A DNA stretch of 64,000 nucleotides, from NCBI GenBank assembly GCA_018241665.1, contig JAFEDK010000006.1:20123-84122 (forward strand), read 5' to 3'. The notes below the pieces were generated by a model, which saw only the letters and a list, made by a program, of their open reading frames with translations, was not told the origin of the DNA and did not search any database. This DNA comes from Pseudomonadota bacterium (GTDB taxonomy: Bacteria; Pseudomonadota; Gammaproteobacteria; Burkholderiales; Rhodocyclaceae). The position numbers were made by a program, and so were the translations under genes. Positions 52,817-61,833 of this stretch are shown here, in pieces. Position 1 is the first letter of the stretch. Each line of letters opens with the position of its first letter.

Positions 52817-54882
52817 GCGGGCACCATGCCGCTGTGGCGGAGCAGGGCGTCCACCTGCGGTTCGCGACCACGGAAAGCCTTGAAGGAATCGAGCGCCGGG
52901 CGGCTGCCGCCGACGGCGAGGATCTCGTTCCAGAAGCGTTCGCCGGTGTGGGCGTCGAGCACGCTGCCCTTCGGGCGACCTTCCTCCTCGAAGGCGGCGA
53001 AGGCATCCGCCGACAACACCTCGGCCCACTTGTAGCTGTAGTAGCCCGCCGCGTAGCCGCCGGCGAAGATGTGACTGAAGCTGTTGGGGAAGCGGTGCCA
53101 GGCCGGCGGCACCAGCACGGCGACTTCCTTGCGCACCTCGGCGAGCAGGTCCAGCACGTCCCGCTGGGCCGGGTCGAAGTCCATGTGGATCTGCAGGTCG
53201 AACAGGGAGAACTCCAGCTGGCGAACGGTCTGCATGCCGCTCTGGAAGTTCTTGGCGGCGAGCATCTTGTCGAACAGTTCCTTCGGCAGCGGGGCGCCGG
53301 TTTCGCTATGGGCGGTCATCTCGCGGATCACGTCCCATTCCCAGCAGAAGTTCTCCATGAACTGGCTGGGCAGCTCGACCGCGTCCCACTCGACGCCGTG
53401 GATGCCGGACACCGCCAGGTCGTCCACCTTGGTCAGCAGGTGGTGCAGGCCGTGGCCGCTCTCGTGGAACAGGGTGATCACGTCGTCGTGGCTGAAAGTG
53501 GCCGGCTTGCCGCCGACCGGGCCGGGGAAGTTGCACACCAGGTAGGCCACCGGCGTTTCGATGCCGCTGGCGAGACGGCGGCGGGTGATCGCCGAGTCCA
53601 TCCAGGCGCCGCCCTTCTTGGTGTCGCGGGCGTAGAGGTCGAGGTAGAACTGGCCGACCAGCTGGCTGTCGCGCTCGATGCGGAAGAAGCGCACGTCCGG
53701 ATGCCACACCGGGCCGGTGTCGGGCTTGATGCTGACGCGGTAGAGCTTCTGGATCACGCCGAACAGGCCGTCGAGCACCTTGGGTTCGGGCAGGTATTCC
53801 TTCACTTCCTGTTCGGAGAAGGCGTACTGGGCGACGCGCAGCTTCTCGGACACGTAAGCCACGTCCCACGGCTCGAGTGGATCGAGGCCCAGCTCATCCT
53901 TGGCGAAGGCCTTCAGTTCGGCCAGGTCGCGCTCGGCGAAGGGCTTGGCCTTGGCGGCCAGCTCGCGCAAGAAGCCGAGGACCTGCTCCGGCGTGTCTGC
54001 CATCTTGGGTACCAGCGATACTTCGGCGTAGTTCTTGTAGCCCAGCAGCGTGGCTTCCTCCGCGCGCAGGGCAAGGATCTGGCTGATCAGCGGGCCGTTG
54101 TTCCATTCGGCCTTGCTGTAGCCATTGTCGATCTCGGCAGCGCGGGTGGCGTAGGCGCGATAAAGGGTTTCGCGGAAGCTCCGGTTGTCGGCATACTGCA
54201 TGACCGGTAGATAGGACGGCATCTTGAGGCCGAACTTCCAGCCGGTGGTGCCGGCCTTCTCGGCAGCCTCGCGAGCGGCGGCGATCACGTCGTCGGGCAG
54301 GCCGGCCAGCTGGGCCTCGTCGGTGACGATGTGGGCGAAGGCGTTGGTGGCGTCGAGCAGGTTCTCGGAGAACTTGGCGCCGAGGCCGGCGAGTTCTTCC
54401 TGGATGGCCTGGAAGCGGGGTTTCTGCTCGTCCGGCAGTTCCGCACCGGAAAGGCGGAAGCCGCGCAGTTCATTGTCGATGATGCGCTGGCGGGCCGGGC
54501 TCAAGCTAGCGAACTCGGGGCCGTTCTTGATGGACTTATACTTCTGGAAGAGCTTCAGGTTCTGCCCCAGTTCGGCATAGAAGCGGGTGACCTCCGGCAG
54601 CATCGCGTTGTAGGCTTCACGCCATTCGGGGGTGTCCATCACGCTGTGCATGTGGGCGGCAACACCCCATGCGCGGCCGAGGCGCTCGCCTTCGTTCTCG
54701 ATGGGCTCGACGAAGTTGGCCCAGGTGGGTGTGGCAGGATCATCCTGCAGGCGTTCGACGGTGGCGCGCAGGGCGTCCAGCAGGCTGCGGACGGCGGGCT
54801 CCACGTGGGCCGGTTCGATCGCGTCGAAGCGTGGCAGGCCGGAGAGTTCGAGCAGGGGCGAGGTGGCTGGGGTGTTGGTCAT
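52813..54882 (-). CDS. prlC: Oligopeptidase A (M3 metallopeptidase)
   Basis: Cytosolic zinc oligopeptidase that degrades short peptides, including cleaved signal peptides. 689 residues, close to E. coli PrlC (680). The zinc site HESGH is at residues 473-477 (VITLFHESGHGLHHLLT), with the downstream Glu ligand in the GVEWDAVELPSQFMENFCWE region. Other family segments: GKPATFSHDD, YLVCNFPGPVGG and HIFAGGYAAGYYSYKWAEVL. An AAAGA ribosome site precedes the ATG. Its stop overlaps the next gene. Confidence 0.96.
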   Translation of the reverse strand: MTNTPATSPLLELSGLPRFDAIEPAHVEPAVRSLLDALRATVERLQDDPATPTWANFVEPIENEGERLGRAWGVAAHMHSVMDTPEWREAYNAMLPEVTRFYAELGQNLKLFQKYKSIKNGPEFASLSPARQRIIDNELRGFRLSGAELPDEQKPRFQAIQEELAGLGAKFSENLLDATNAFAHIVTDEAQLAGLPDDVIAAAREAAEKAGTTGWKFGLKMPSYLPVMQYADNRSFRETLYRAYATRAAEIDNGYSKAEWNNGPLISQILALRAEEATLLGYKNYAEVSLVPKMADTPEQVLGFLRELAAKAKPFAERDLAELKAFAKDELGLDPLEPWDVAYVSEKLRVAQYAFSEQEVKEYLPEPKVLDGLFGVIQKLYRVSIKPDTGPVWHPDVRFFRIERDSQLVGQFYLDLYARDTKKGGAWMDSAITRRRLASGIETPVAYLVCNFPGPVGGKPATFSHDDVITLFHESGHGLHHLLTKVDDLAVSGIHGVEWDAVELPSQFMENFCWEWDVIREMTAHSETGAPLPKELFDKMLAAKNFQSGMQTVRQLEFSLFDLQIHMDFDPAQRDVLDLLAEVRKEVAVLVPPAWHRFPNSFSHIFAGGYAAGYYSYKWAEVLSADAFAAFEEEGRPKGSVLDAHTGERFWNEILAVGGSRPALDSFKAFRGREPQVDALLRHSGMVPA

Positions 54883-54985
54883 GTTCTTTGGGTGATCGGT
54901 TGAGTGGTTTTATTGTGCCGAATTCTGCGCGGAGTGTCGCCCTTGGCGACAGGCGCGGAGCGGCCGGGTTGAGGGGGAACGAACA

Positions 54986-55858
54986 GTGAGCGACAAGGCA
55001 TTGAATCTGGCGGAGCAGGCTTTCCTGCATACCGTCACCAAGGAGCTGGAGGAGGGCGAGCTGCGCTTCCCGACCTCGATGGAAGTCACGATGCGAGTGC
55101 TCGAGGCCCTCGACGTGCCCGACATGGAGGTGTCGAAGATCTCCGCGATGGTGTCGGCCGAGCCCTTGCTGGCGGCACGGACCGTGGCCCTGGCCAATTC
55201 GGTCTGGTACAACCCGAGCGGGCGCCTGGTGACCGATGTGCCGAAGGCGCTGGTGCGCATCGGCTTCGGCAAGCTGAGGGCGTTGGCGATGGCGGTGACC
55301 GCCGAGCAGTTGCTGCACCGGGACATGCTTGGGCCGTACCAGCCGCTGATCCGCAAGCTGTGGGCGCACAGCGTGGATGTGGCGGCAACCGCCTGCGTGC
55401 TGGCGCGCCGCTGCACGCGGCTCGATCCCGATGCAGCCTTCTTTGCCGGCATGGTGCACGACATTGGCCAGTTCTTCCTGCTGGCGCGGGTGTGGGAATA
55501 CCCGGAGATGCTCAGCGAAGACAGCCCCCTGTCGGATCTGGTGCGGATCTGGCACGCGCCGGTTGGCCGGGCGGTGCTGGCGGCGATGAACATGCCGCGG
55601 GAGTTGGTGGATGCGGTGGACAACCCGGAGATCTACGGCGGCTCCTGGCCTCCGACCACGATCTCCGACCTGATCTTCATCGCCAACCTGGTGGCCGAGA
55701 CACGCAATCCCTTCACGCCGGAGACGGAAACCGAGGATCTGCGTCATGGCCTGGCCAAGGCGGCAACGCTGGGCCTGGATGAGGTCAAGCTGGCGGAAGT
55801 GCTGGAAGAGTCGTCGGAAGAGCGCAAGGCGTTGATCGACATCTTCCACGTGGGCTGA
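54986..55858 (+). CDS. HDOD-domain signalling protein
   Basis: 290 residues with a HDOD domain: LRFPTSMEVTMRVLEALDVP, AEPLLAARTVALANSVWYNP, VPKALVRIGFGKLRALAMAV, LWAHSVDVAATACVLARR, FFAGMVHDIGQFFLLARV and YGGSWPPTTISDLIFIANLV. Unlike many HDOD proteins it keeps a VHDIG segment. There is no attached GGDEF, EAL or kinase domain. The GTG start at 54986 follows GGGGGAACGA. HDOD proteins act as scaffolds in regulation of motility or stress; the partner is unknown. Divergent from prlC and convergent with purC. Confidence 0.88.
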   Translation: MSDKALNLAEQAFLHTVTKELEEGELRFPTSMEVTMRVLEALDVPDMEVSKISAMVSAEPLLAARTVALANSVWYNPSGRLVTDVPKALVRIGFGKLRALAMAVTAEQLLHRDMLGPYQPLIRKLWAHSVDVAATACVLARRCTRLDPDAAFFAGMVHDIGQFFLLARVWEYPEMLSEDSPLSDLVRIWHAPVGRAVLAAMNMPRELVDAVDNPEIYGGSWPPTTISDLIFIANLVAETRNPFTPETETEDLRHGLAKAATLGLDEVKLAEVLEESSEERKALIDIFHVG

Positions 55859-55876
55859 ACATGGCCCGGTAAACGA

Positions 55877-55900
55877 CACAACCCGCCGTGGCGGGTTGTG
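55877..55900 (+). terminator. Hairpin terminator of the HDOD gene
   Basis: CACAACCCGC-CGTG-GCGGGTTGTG, a perfect 10-bp stem with a 4-base loop, 18 bases after the stop. No U tract on the plus strand. Confidence 0.6.
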
Positions 55901-55910
55901 GGCACATATC

Positions 55911-55932
55911 TGTAGGGGCGAATTCATTCGCC
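55911..55932. repeat. Single REP-like arm, copy 5
   Basis: TGTAG followed by the core GGGCGAATTCATTCGCCC (core 55915-55932), unpaired: no reverse-complement arm follows at the usual 23-nt distance. It lies between the convergent HDOD gene and purC. Confidence 0.8.
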
Positions 55933-55949
55933 CTCAAGCACGGTCCGGC

Positions 55950-56882
55950 TTACAGCGTGTTGCCGGTCAGCTTCTCGTAGGCTTCCACGTACTTGGCCGC
56001 AGTGCGGGCAACGACTTCTTCCGGTAGCTTGGGCCCCGGGGCGACCTTGCCCCAGTCGAGGGTTTCCAGGTAGTCGCGCACGTACTGCTTGTCGTAGCTC
56101 GGCGGGCTGATGCCCTCGGCGTAGCTGTCGGCGGGCCAGAAGCGCGAGGAGTCGGGCGTCAGGGCCTCGTCGATGAGGTGCAGCGTGCCGGCGGCGTCGA
56201 TGCCGAACTCGAACTTGGTGTCGGCGATGATGATGCCGCGGGTGGCGGCATAGTCGGCGGCCTCGGTGTACAGGCGGATCGCCGCGTCGCGGGCTTCGGC
56301 CACCAGCTGGGCGCCGGTCTTGCCGGTGCCCTTGAGGGCGTCGGCGAGCAGCGCGTCGGTGCGTGCCTGGGCCTGTTCGAAGCTGATGTTCTCGTCGTGA
56401 TCGCCCACGTCGGCCTTGCTGGCCGGGGTGAAGATCGGGAACGGCAGCTTCTGGGCCTGCTTGAGGCCGGCCGGCAGCTCGATGCCGCAGATCGCGCCGG
56501 TGTCCTGGTAGTCCTTCCAGCCGGAGCCGATCACGTAGCCGCGCACGACGGCCTCGATGGGCAGCGGGGTGAGGCGCTTGACGACCAGCGCGCGGCCGCG
56601 CACCTGCCCGGCTTCGTCGGAAGCGACGACGCTGGCGGGGTCGATGCCGGTGAGCTGGTTGGGGACGATGTGGCCGAGCCTGGCGAACCAGAAGTTGGCC
56701 ATGGCGGTGAGCACTTCGCCCTTGCGGGGAATGGGATCCGGCAGGATCACGTCGAAGGCCGACAGACGGTCGGAGGTGACGATGAGCAGCTTGTCGGCGT
56801 CGATGGCGTAGATGTCGCGCACCTTGCCGCGGCCCAGCAGGGGCAGGCTGCGGATGGAGGATTCGAAGAGCGGAGTGGTCAC
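55950..56882 (-). CDS. purC: SAICAR synthetase (phosphoribosylaminoimidazole-succinocarboxamide synthase)
   Basis: ATP-dependent coupling of aspartate to CAIR in purine synthesis. 310 residues, the longer PurC form. Motifs: [99 protein letters not shown] and [20 protein letters not shown] 30 bases upstream marks its promoter. It is not adjacent to purHD; neighbours are REP elements and a DUF3422 gene. Confidence 0.97.
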   Translation of the reverse strand: MTTPLFESSIRSLPLLGRGKVRDIYAIDADKLLIVTSDRLSAFDVILPDPIPRKGEVLTAMANFWFARLGHIVPNQLTGIDPASVVASDEAGQVRGRALVVKRLTPLPIEAVVRGYVIGSGWKDYQDTGAICGIELPAGLKQAQKLPFPIFTPASKADVGDHDENISFEQAQARTDALLADALKGTGKTGAQLVAEARDAAIRLYTEAADYAATRGIIIADTKFEFGIDAAGTLHLIDEALTPDSSRFWPADSYAEGISPPSYDKQYVRDYLETLDWGKVAPGPKLPEEVVARTAAKYVEAYEKLTGNTL

Positions 56883-56911
56883 GGTCTGTCAGGTCCGTTG
56901 GACAAAACGCG

Positions 56912-56917
56912 ATTATA
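56912..56917 (-). promoter_or_regulatory. -10 element of purC
   Basis: Perfect TATAAT on the minus strand, 29 bases before the purC ATG. No convincing -35 hexamer is seen at 16-18 bases, and no clear purine-repressor dyad. Confidence 0.5.
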
Positions 56918-56995
56918 CCGGCGCAGCGGAGCGGAGGGATGCTCACGTTCCCGGCCGTGACGGCCGGGGCGCAGGCGATCCAGGTGGGGGTGAAG

Positions 56996-57066
56996 CTGTA
57001 GGGGCGAATTGATTCGCCCTCCATGCGTGGATTGAGCTTTGCGGGCGAATGAATTCGCCCCTACAG
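56996..57066. repeat. REP-like inverted pair, copy 6
   Basis: Left arm 56996-57019 carries CTGTAG plus GGGCGAATTGATTCGCCC (loop TTGA instead of TTCA). Right arm 57043-57066 is the reverse complement with the standard loop. The spacer is 23 nt. It lies between purC and the DUF3422 gene, both on the minus strand. Confidence 0.9.
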
Positions 57067-57092
57067 CCGCCCAGCCGCCCAGCCGTTTGCGT

Positions 57093-58394
57093 TTAGGCGT
57101 GGCCTTCGGCGGCGGCCAGGTGCTTGCGCATGCGATGGGTGCCGATGGCGACCAGGGCGGCGATGACCGGGATCGCCACCGCGGTGATGCCTTCCGGCGT
57201 CAGCGGCTCGATGTAGTGCTTCACGCCCTTGGCCAGGTATTGCACCAGCTGCGAGGCGTAGTAGGTGATGGCGACCACCGACAGGCCTTCGACGGTTTCC
57301 TGCAGGTGCAGCTGGAGCTTGGCGCGGCGGTTCATCTGGGCCAGCAGTTCCTGGTTCTGGCGTTCCAGCTCGACCTCGACGCGGGTGCGCAGCAGCTGGC
57401 TGTTGCGCGCCACGCGGCTGGACAGGTCTTCCTGGCGGCGGGCCATCGTCACGCAGGTGTTCATCGCCGGCAGCAGGCGCCGTTCCATGAATTCGTGGAA
57501 GGTCGGCAGGCCGCTGATGCGCTGTTCGCGCAGTTCGGTGATCCGCTGCATGACCAGGCTGTGGTAGGCCCGCGCGGCGCCGAAGCGGAAGGTGGTGCGG
57601 GCCACCGAGTGCTCGATCTCCGCAGCCATGGTGGTCAGGTCGGCCAGTACGCTGCGCTCGTCCTCCGGGTTGCGCGCCGAGCCGGTACGGTCCATCAGGT
57701 CGGCGAGGCGCTGCTCGGCGGCGCCGATCGTGCGGCCGACGTCTTTGGCTACCGGGAAGGCCAGCAGGGCCATCAGGCGGTAGGTCTCGATCTCCACCAG
57801 GCGCTGCACGGTGCGGCCGGCCTGGCGGCGGGTCAGGGACACGTCGATGATCAGGAAGCGCGAGAAGCCTTCTTCGAACAGGAAGTCGGTGAACACCCAG
57901 GCAGCGCCGTCCGCGACCTTGGCGCCGACCATCTGGTTGCCGGTCGGCGACAGCTTGGCCATCACGCTCTCGGGGGTGATCTCGGCGACGCTGCGCAGTT
58001 CCACGTGGGTGGCGACGATCAGCTTGCCGGGCATGCTGCGCAGCCAGGCATCCGGTACCACGGCCAGCGCCGACGTGGGCTGGTCGAGGCCTTCACCGTG
58101 GCTGACCTTGCGGAAGAAGGTGTAGCTGGAGAACTCGTTGTGCAGTTCCCACTTGAGCTGGAAGCTGCCGAAGTCGATCAGGCTGTGGCGGCCGTCGCTG
58201 TCGATCGGGCGCTCGAGGAGCTTGCCGAGGGCGAGCAGATGCTGCAGCGCGGCGTCGGGGGCGCCGTCGCCGTGGTGCATTGCCAGGTAGCTGATCAGCT
58301 GCGGGCTTTCCAGTGGCACCGGCGGCCGGGCGTGGAATTCGTCGTTGAGGGCCTGGCGCTGGTCGTGCTCGATGAATAGGTCGGGCAGGGTCAT
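57093..58394 (-). CDS. DUF3422 family membrane protein
   Basis: 433 residues. It starts near a FHARPPVPLESPQLISYLAM motif characteristic of DUF3422. A large soluble N-terminal part follows (LIDFGSFQLKWELHNEFSSY, VSHGEGLDQPTSALAVVPDA), then a helical or coiled region (ELREQRISGLPTFHEFMERR, VELERQNQELLAQMNRRAKL). The C-terminal part has two hydrophobic helices around VEGLSVVAITYYASQLVQYL and GITAVAIPVIAALVAIG. The family is uncharacterised; the topology resembles a membrane-anchored coiled-coil protein. It ends next to REP copy 6. Confidence 0.88.
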   Translation of the reverse strand: MTLPDLFIEHDQRQALNDEFHARPPVPLESPQLISYLAMHHGDGAPDAALQHLLALGKLLERPIDSDGRHSLIDFGSFQLKWELHNEFSSYTFFRKVSHGEGLDQPTSALAVVPDAWLRSMPGKLIVATHVELRSVAEITPESVMAKLSPTGNQMVGAKVADGAAWVFTDFLFEEGFSRFLIIDVSLTRRQAGRTVQRLVEIETYRLMALLAFPVAKDVGRTIGAAEQRLADLMDRTGSARNPEDERSVLADLTTMAAEIEHSVARTTFRFGAARAYHSLVMQRITELREQRISGLPTFHEFMERRLLPAMNTCVTMARRQEDLSSRVARNSQLLRTRVEVELERQNQELLAQMNRRAKLQLHLQETVEGLSVVAITYYASQLVQYLAKGVKHYIEPLTPEGITAVAIPVIAALVAIGTHRMRKHLAAAEGHA

Positions 58395-58528
58395 GGTGGC
58401 GGCTCTGCGGCGCTGTCGGCCGGGCTGGGTCGGGTCGTCATCTTGCCGTTACGGCAGGGGCGCTGGCAAGGGTGGCGGCCGCAGCGGCGTGATGCGGGTT
58501 ACGCCGGATGTTGCGGCGCAGCAACGAA

Positions 58529-58897
58529 TCAACGGAAAAGGCTGGCGACGAACGCGACGGCAAGCAGCAGCAGTCCGCCGCCGAGAATCTGCACGCGGCG
58601 GCGCAGGGCCTCGGCGGCACGCACGAGTTCGGCGTTCTGGGCAGCGAGGGCGGCGAGCAGCTCGGCGCTGTCCTGCTGGCGGGCTTCGACTTCGGCCAAG
58701 CGCGAGTTGATGGTGCCGAAACGGGCATCGGGATCGGCTGCTGCGGCATCCGGCGCAACGGGCGTCGTCGTGCTCTCGTCGTGATGCTTGCCGACCTTCT
58801 GCCACAGCTTGCGGGCGCCCTTGGCGACCGTCGGGGCATGGGCGATCACGTCGGACCACGGAATGGCGCTGAACAGGGCGGACCAGGGGGCGGCCAT
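58529..58897 (-). CDS. Small coiled-coil protein with C-terminal membrane anchor
   Basis: 122 residues from the ATG at 58897, which has GGAG 6 bases upstream. The N terminus is short and hydrophobic (MAAPWSALFSAIPWSDVIAH). A basic segment (ARKLWQKVGKHHDES) leads to a heptad-rich helix (INSRLAEVEARQQDSAELLA and onward to RRRVQILGG) and one terminal span (LLLLAVAFVASLF). I do not recognise a characterised family. It could anchor or organise a membrane complex; DUF3422 downstream also has a coiled coil and a membrane end. Confidence 0.75.
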   Translation of the reverse strand: MAAPWSALFSAIPWSDVIAHAPTVAKGARKLWQKVGKHHDESTTTPVAPDAAAADPDARFGTINSRLAEVEARQQDSAELLAALAAQNAELVRAAEALRRRVQILGGGLLLLAVAFVASLFR

Positions 58898-58956
58898 CGG
58901 GAACTCCTTCAGAACGGGGGCGAAAACCTTCGCCGGCTGACTTTGCGGGTGGAGCA

Positions 58957-58978
58957 GGGGCGAATGCATTCGTCCCCA
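58957..58978. repeat. Degenerate single REP-like hairpin, copy 7
   Basis: GGGGCGAATGCATTCGTCCCC resembles the family core but has TGCA at the centre and one inserted T in the right half; it is unpaired. It lies between the fba terminator region and the small tail-anchored protein gene. Confidence 0.55.
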
Positions 58979-59050
58979 CGGATGGCGCTTGGGCAGGCGG
59001 GAGGGGGAACAAGTTCGCCGCGACGGGGGGGCGTGGGCCGCTCCACGCAA

Positions 59051-59109
59051 AACGGGGCCGTTTGGCCCCGTTCCATGACTGCCGGCGAGACCGGGGAGCG
59101 GGCTCCCCG
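59051..59109 (-). terminator. Double hairpin after fba
   Basis: First hairpin (nearest fba): CGGGGAG-CGGG-CTCCCCG at 59092-59109. Second: AACGGGGCC-GTTT-GGCCCCGTT at 59051-59072, followed on the minus strand by TTGCG. The second is the likelier termination point. Confidence 0.7.
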
Positions 59110-59117
59110 TGCCGTGC

Positions 59118-60182
59118 TTAGCGGACGATCTGGTTCAGCTCACCGCTCTTGTAGCGGGCAGCGATCTTGTCCAGGGACACCGGCTTGATCTTGCTGGCGT
59201 TGCCGGCGGTGCCAAAGGCTTCGAAGCGGGCCTTGCAGACCAGCTTGGCGGCTTCGCGGGCCGGCTTGAGGAATTCGCGCGGATCGAACTTGGAGGGGTT
59301 CTCGACGAAGAACTTGCGCACCGCGCCGGTCATGGCCAGGCGGATGTCGGTGTCGATGTTGATCTTGCGCACGCCGTACTTGATGCCGCGGACGATTTCC
59401 TCGACCGGCACGCCGTAGGTTTCCTTCATGTCGCCGCCGTACTCACGGATGATCTCGAGCAGCTCCTGCGGCACCGAGGAGGAGCCGTGCATCACCAGGT
59501 GGGTGTTGGGGATGCGGGCGTTGATTTCCTTGATGCGCTCGATGGCCAGGATGTCGCCGGTGGGCTTGCGGGTGAACTTGTAGGCGCCGTGGCTGGTGCC
59601 GATGGCGATGGCCAGCGCGTCCACGTTGGTCTGGCGGACGAAATCGGCGGCCTGGTCGGGGTCGGTCAGCATCTGGGAGTGGTCCAGCGTGCCTTCGGCG
59701 CCGATGCCGTCTTCCTCGCCGGCCTGGCCGGTTTCGAGGGAGCCCAGGCAGCCCAGTTCGCCTTCGACGCTGACGCCGATGGCGTGGGACATCTCGACCA
59801 CGCGGCGGGTCACGTCCACGTTGTATTCGTAGGAGGACGGGGTCTTGCCGTCTTCGAGCAGGGAGCCGTCCATCATCACCGACGAGAAGCCGGAACGGAT
59901 GGCGCCCTGGCAGACGGCGGCGGACTGGCCGTGGTCCTGGTGCATGACCACCGGGATGTGCGGATAGGCCTCGACTGCGGCGTCGATGAGGTGGCGCAGG
60001 AAGGCTTCGCCAGCGTATTTGCGGGCGCCGGCGGAGGCCTGCATGATCACCGGGCTGTCGGTTTCCGCAGCGGCTTCCATGATGGCCTGGACTTGTTCGA
60101 GGTTGTTGACGTTGAACGCGGGCAGGCCATAGCTGTTTTCGGCAGCGTGGTCGAGAAGCTGGCGCATGGAAACGAGAGGCAT
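59118..60182 (-). CDS. fba: Class II fructose-1,6-bisphosphate aldolase
   Basis: Zinc-dependent aldolase of glycolysis and gluconeogenesis, 354 residues, of the Calvin-cycle-type subgroup. Motifs: [30 protein letters not shown] (Asp and His of the metal site), [61 protein letters not shown] and [12 protein letters not shown]. The ATG at 60182 is followed by [18 protein letters not shown], the normal family start. It lies 118 bp downstream of pyk on the same strand. Confidence 0.97.
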   Translation of the reverse strand: MPLVSMRQLLDHAAENSYGLPAFNVNNLEQVQAIMEAAAETDSPVIMQASAGARKYAGEAFLRHLIDAAVEAYPHIPVVMHQDHGQSAAVCQGAIRSGFSSVMMDGSLLEDGKTPSSYEYNVDVTRRVVEMSHAIGVSVEGELGCLGSLETGQAGEEDGIGAEGTLDHSQMLTDPDQAADFVRQTNVDALAIAIGTSHGAYKFTRKPTGDILAIERIKEINARIPNTHLVMHGSSSVPQELLEIIREYGGDMKETYGVPVEEIVRGIKYGVRKINIDTDIRLAMTGAVRKFFVENPSKFDPREFLKPAREAAKLVCKARFEAFGTAGNASKIKPVSLDKIAARYKSGELNQIVR

Positions 60183-60300
60183 GGTTTTTCTCCGAGGGCC
60201 GGATCGGTCGGCCGGGTAAAGACGTAAAAAACAGGATTCTAGCGTGGCGGCATGGCGCCTGCGCGTCTGGCGGGCCCGGAGTTTACACCGGGTTCCATGC

Positions 60301-61758
60301 TCATGTGCTAAGTGCTTGCAGGGGGCCGGGCCTGGGGGTGTCGCCGACGCGCACGATCTTCATGGTGTTGGTGCCGCCGGCGGCGCCGATGGGCTCGCCG
60401 ATGGTCAGCACGATGAGGTCGCCGTACTGGACGACGCCCTGTTCGAGCAGGATCTGTTCGGCTTCCCACAGCAGCACGTCCCGGTCGGCGTGGATCTGCG
60501 ACATCAGCAGCGGATAGACCTCTCGGTAGAGGGTCATCTGGTTGCGCGCCGAGATTTCCGGCGTCAGCGCGTAGATCGGCACGCCGCTGTTCAGGCGGCT
60601 CATCCACAGGGCGGTGGAGCCGGTCTGGGTGAGGGAGGCGATGGCCTTGACCTTGAGATGGTAGGCGGTCCACATCGCGGCCATCGCAATGGACTGGTCG
60701 ATGCGCGTGAACACCCGGTCGAGGAAGTCCCGGTCCATCGTCACTTCGGTGGACTTCTCGGCCTCCAGGCAGATGCGCGACATGGATTCGACGACTTCCA
60801 CCGGAAACTTGCCGGAGGCGGTTTCGGCGGACAGCATCACCGCGTCGGTGCCGTCGAGCACCGCGTTGGCCACGTCGGACACCTCGGCGCGGGTCGGCAC
60901 CGGGCTGTGGATCATCGATTCCATCATCTGGGTGGCGGTGATGGCGAGTTTGTTCTTCTCGCGGGCCAGCCGGATCATGCGCTTCTGCAGCGCCGGCACG
61001 GCGGCGTCGCCGACTTCCACGGCCAGGTCGCCGCGGGCCACCATGATGCCGTCCGAGGCGTCGAGGATCTCGTCGAGGTTGGCGACGGCCTCGGTGCGCT
61101 CGATCTTGGCGATCAGCACCGCGCTGCTGCCGGCGGCGCGGAGCAGTTGGCGGGCCATGTACATGTCGGCGGCGCCCTTGGGGAAGGAGATCGCGACGAA
61201 GTCCACGCCGATCAGCGCGGCAGTCTTGATGTCTTCCATGTCCTTGGCGGTCAGCGCCGGGGCGGTAAGGCCGCCGCCCTGGCGGTTGATGCCCTTGTTG
61301 TTGGACAGCTCGCCACCGACCTTGACCTTGGTATGGATCTCGTGGCCGAGCACGCGCTCCACGCTCAGCTTGAGGCGGCCGTCGTCCAGCAGCAGCACGT
61401 CGCCGGGCTTCACGTCGCGGGGCAGGTCCTTGTAGTCGAGGCCGACCCGGTGGGCGTTGCCGAGCGCGCACTGGGCGTCGAGGATGAAGGCGGCGTCCTT
61501 CTGCAGCGTGATCTTGCCCTCTTCGAACTTGCCGACGCGGATCTTCGGGCCCTGCATGTCGGCCAGGATGCCGACCGGCCGCCCGACCAGCTGGGACACT
61601 TCGCGGACCTGGCGGGCGCGGGCGATATGGTCGTCTGCCTTGCCGTGGGAGAAGTTCAGGCGTACCACGTCCACGCCGGACTGCACGAGGCGTTCGAGCA
61701 CGGAGGCGTCGGAGGAGGCGGGGCCGAGGGTGGCGACGATCTTGGTATGGCGGGACAT
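60301..61758 (-). CDS. pyk: Pyruvate kinase
   Basis: Transfers phosphate from phosphoenolpyruvate to ADP. 485 residues from the ATG at 61758 (GGAGA just upstream); an extra 20 residues in frame upstream do not fit the family. Motifs: [124 protein letters not shown] and the C-terminal allosteric domain. It precedes fba and purC as in many betaproteobacteria. Confidence 0.97.
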   Translation of the reverse strand: MSRHTKIVATLGPASSDASVLERLVQSGVDVVRLNFSHGKADDHIARARQVREVSQLVGRPVGILADMQGPKIRVGKFEEGKITLQKDAAFILDAQCALGNAHRVGLDYKDLPRDVKPGDVLLLDDGRLKLSVERVLGHEIHTKVKVGGELSNNKGINRQGGGLTAPALTAKDMEDIKTAALIGVDFVAISFPKGAADMYMARQLLRAAGSSAVLIAKIERTEAVANLDEILDASDGIMVARGDLAVEVGDAAVPALQKRMIRLAREKNKLAITATQMMESMIHSPVPTRAEVSDVANAVLDGTDAVMLSAETASGKFPVEVVESMSRICLEAEKSTEVTMDRDFLDRVFTRIDQSIAMAAMWTAYHLKVKAIASLTQTGSTALWMSRLNSGVPIYALTPEISARNQMTLYREVYPLLMSQIHADRDVLLWEAEQILLEQGVVQYGDLIVLTIGEPIGAAGGTNTMKIVRVGDTPRPGPLQALST

Positions 61759-61833
61759 GGGGTCTCCAGGTGTGGGCGCGACGGACGGCGAGGATTCTAG
61801 AAGCAGGTCCGGCGGCAAGTAAATCGCGGCGTT

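Noticed and set aside
3802-58978. REP pairs considered as CRISPR or insertion-sequence ends
   Set aside because: Only two arms per site at fixed distance, no coding sequence between them and no target duplications that I can see.
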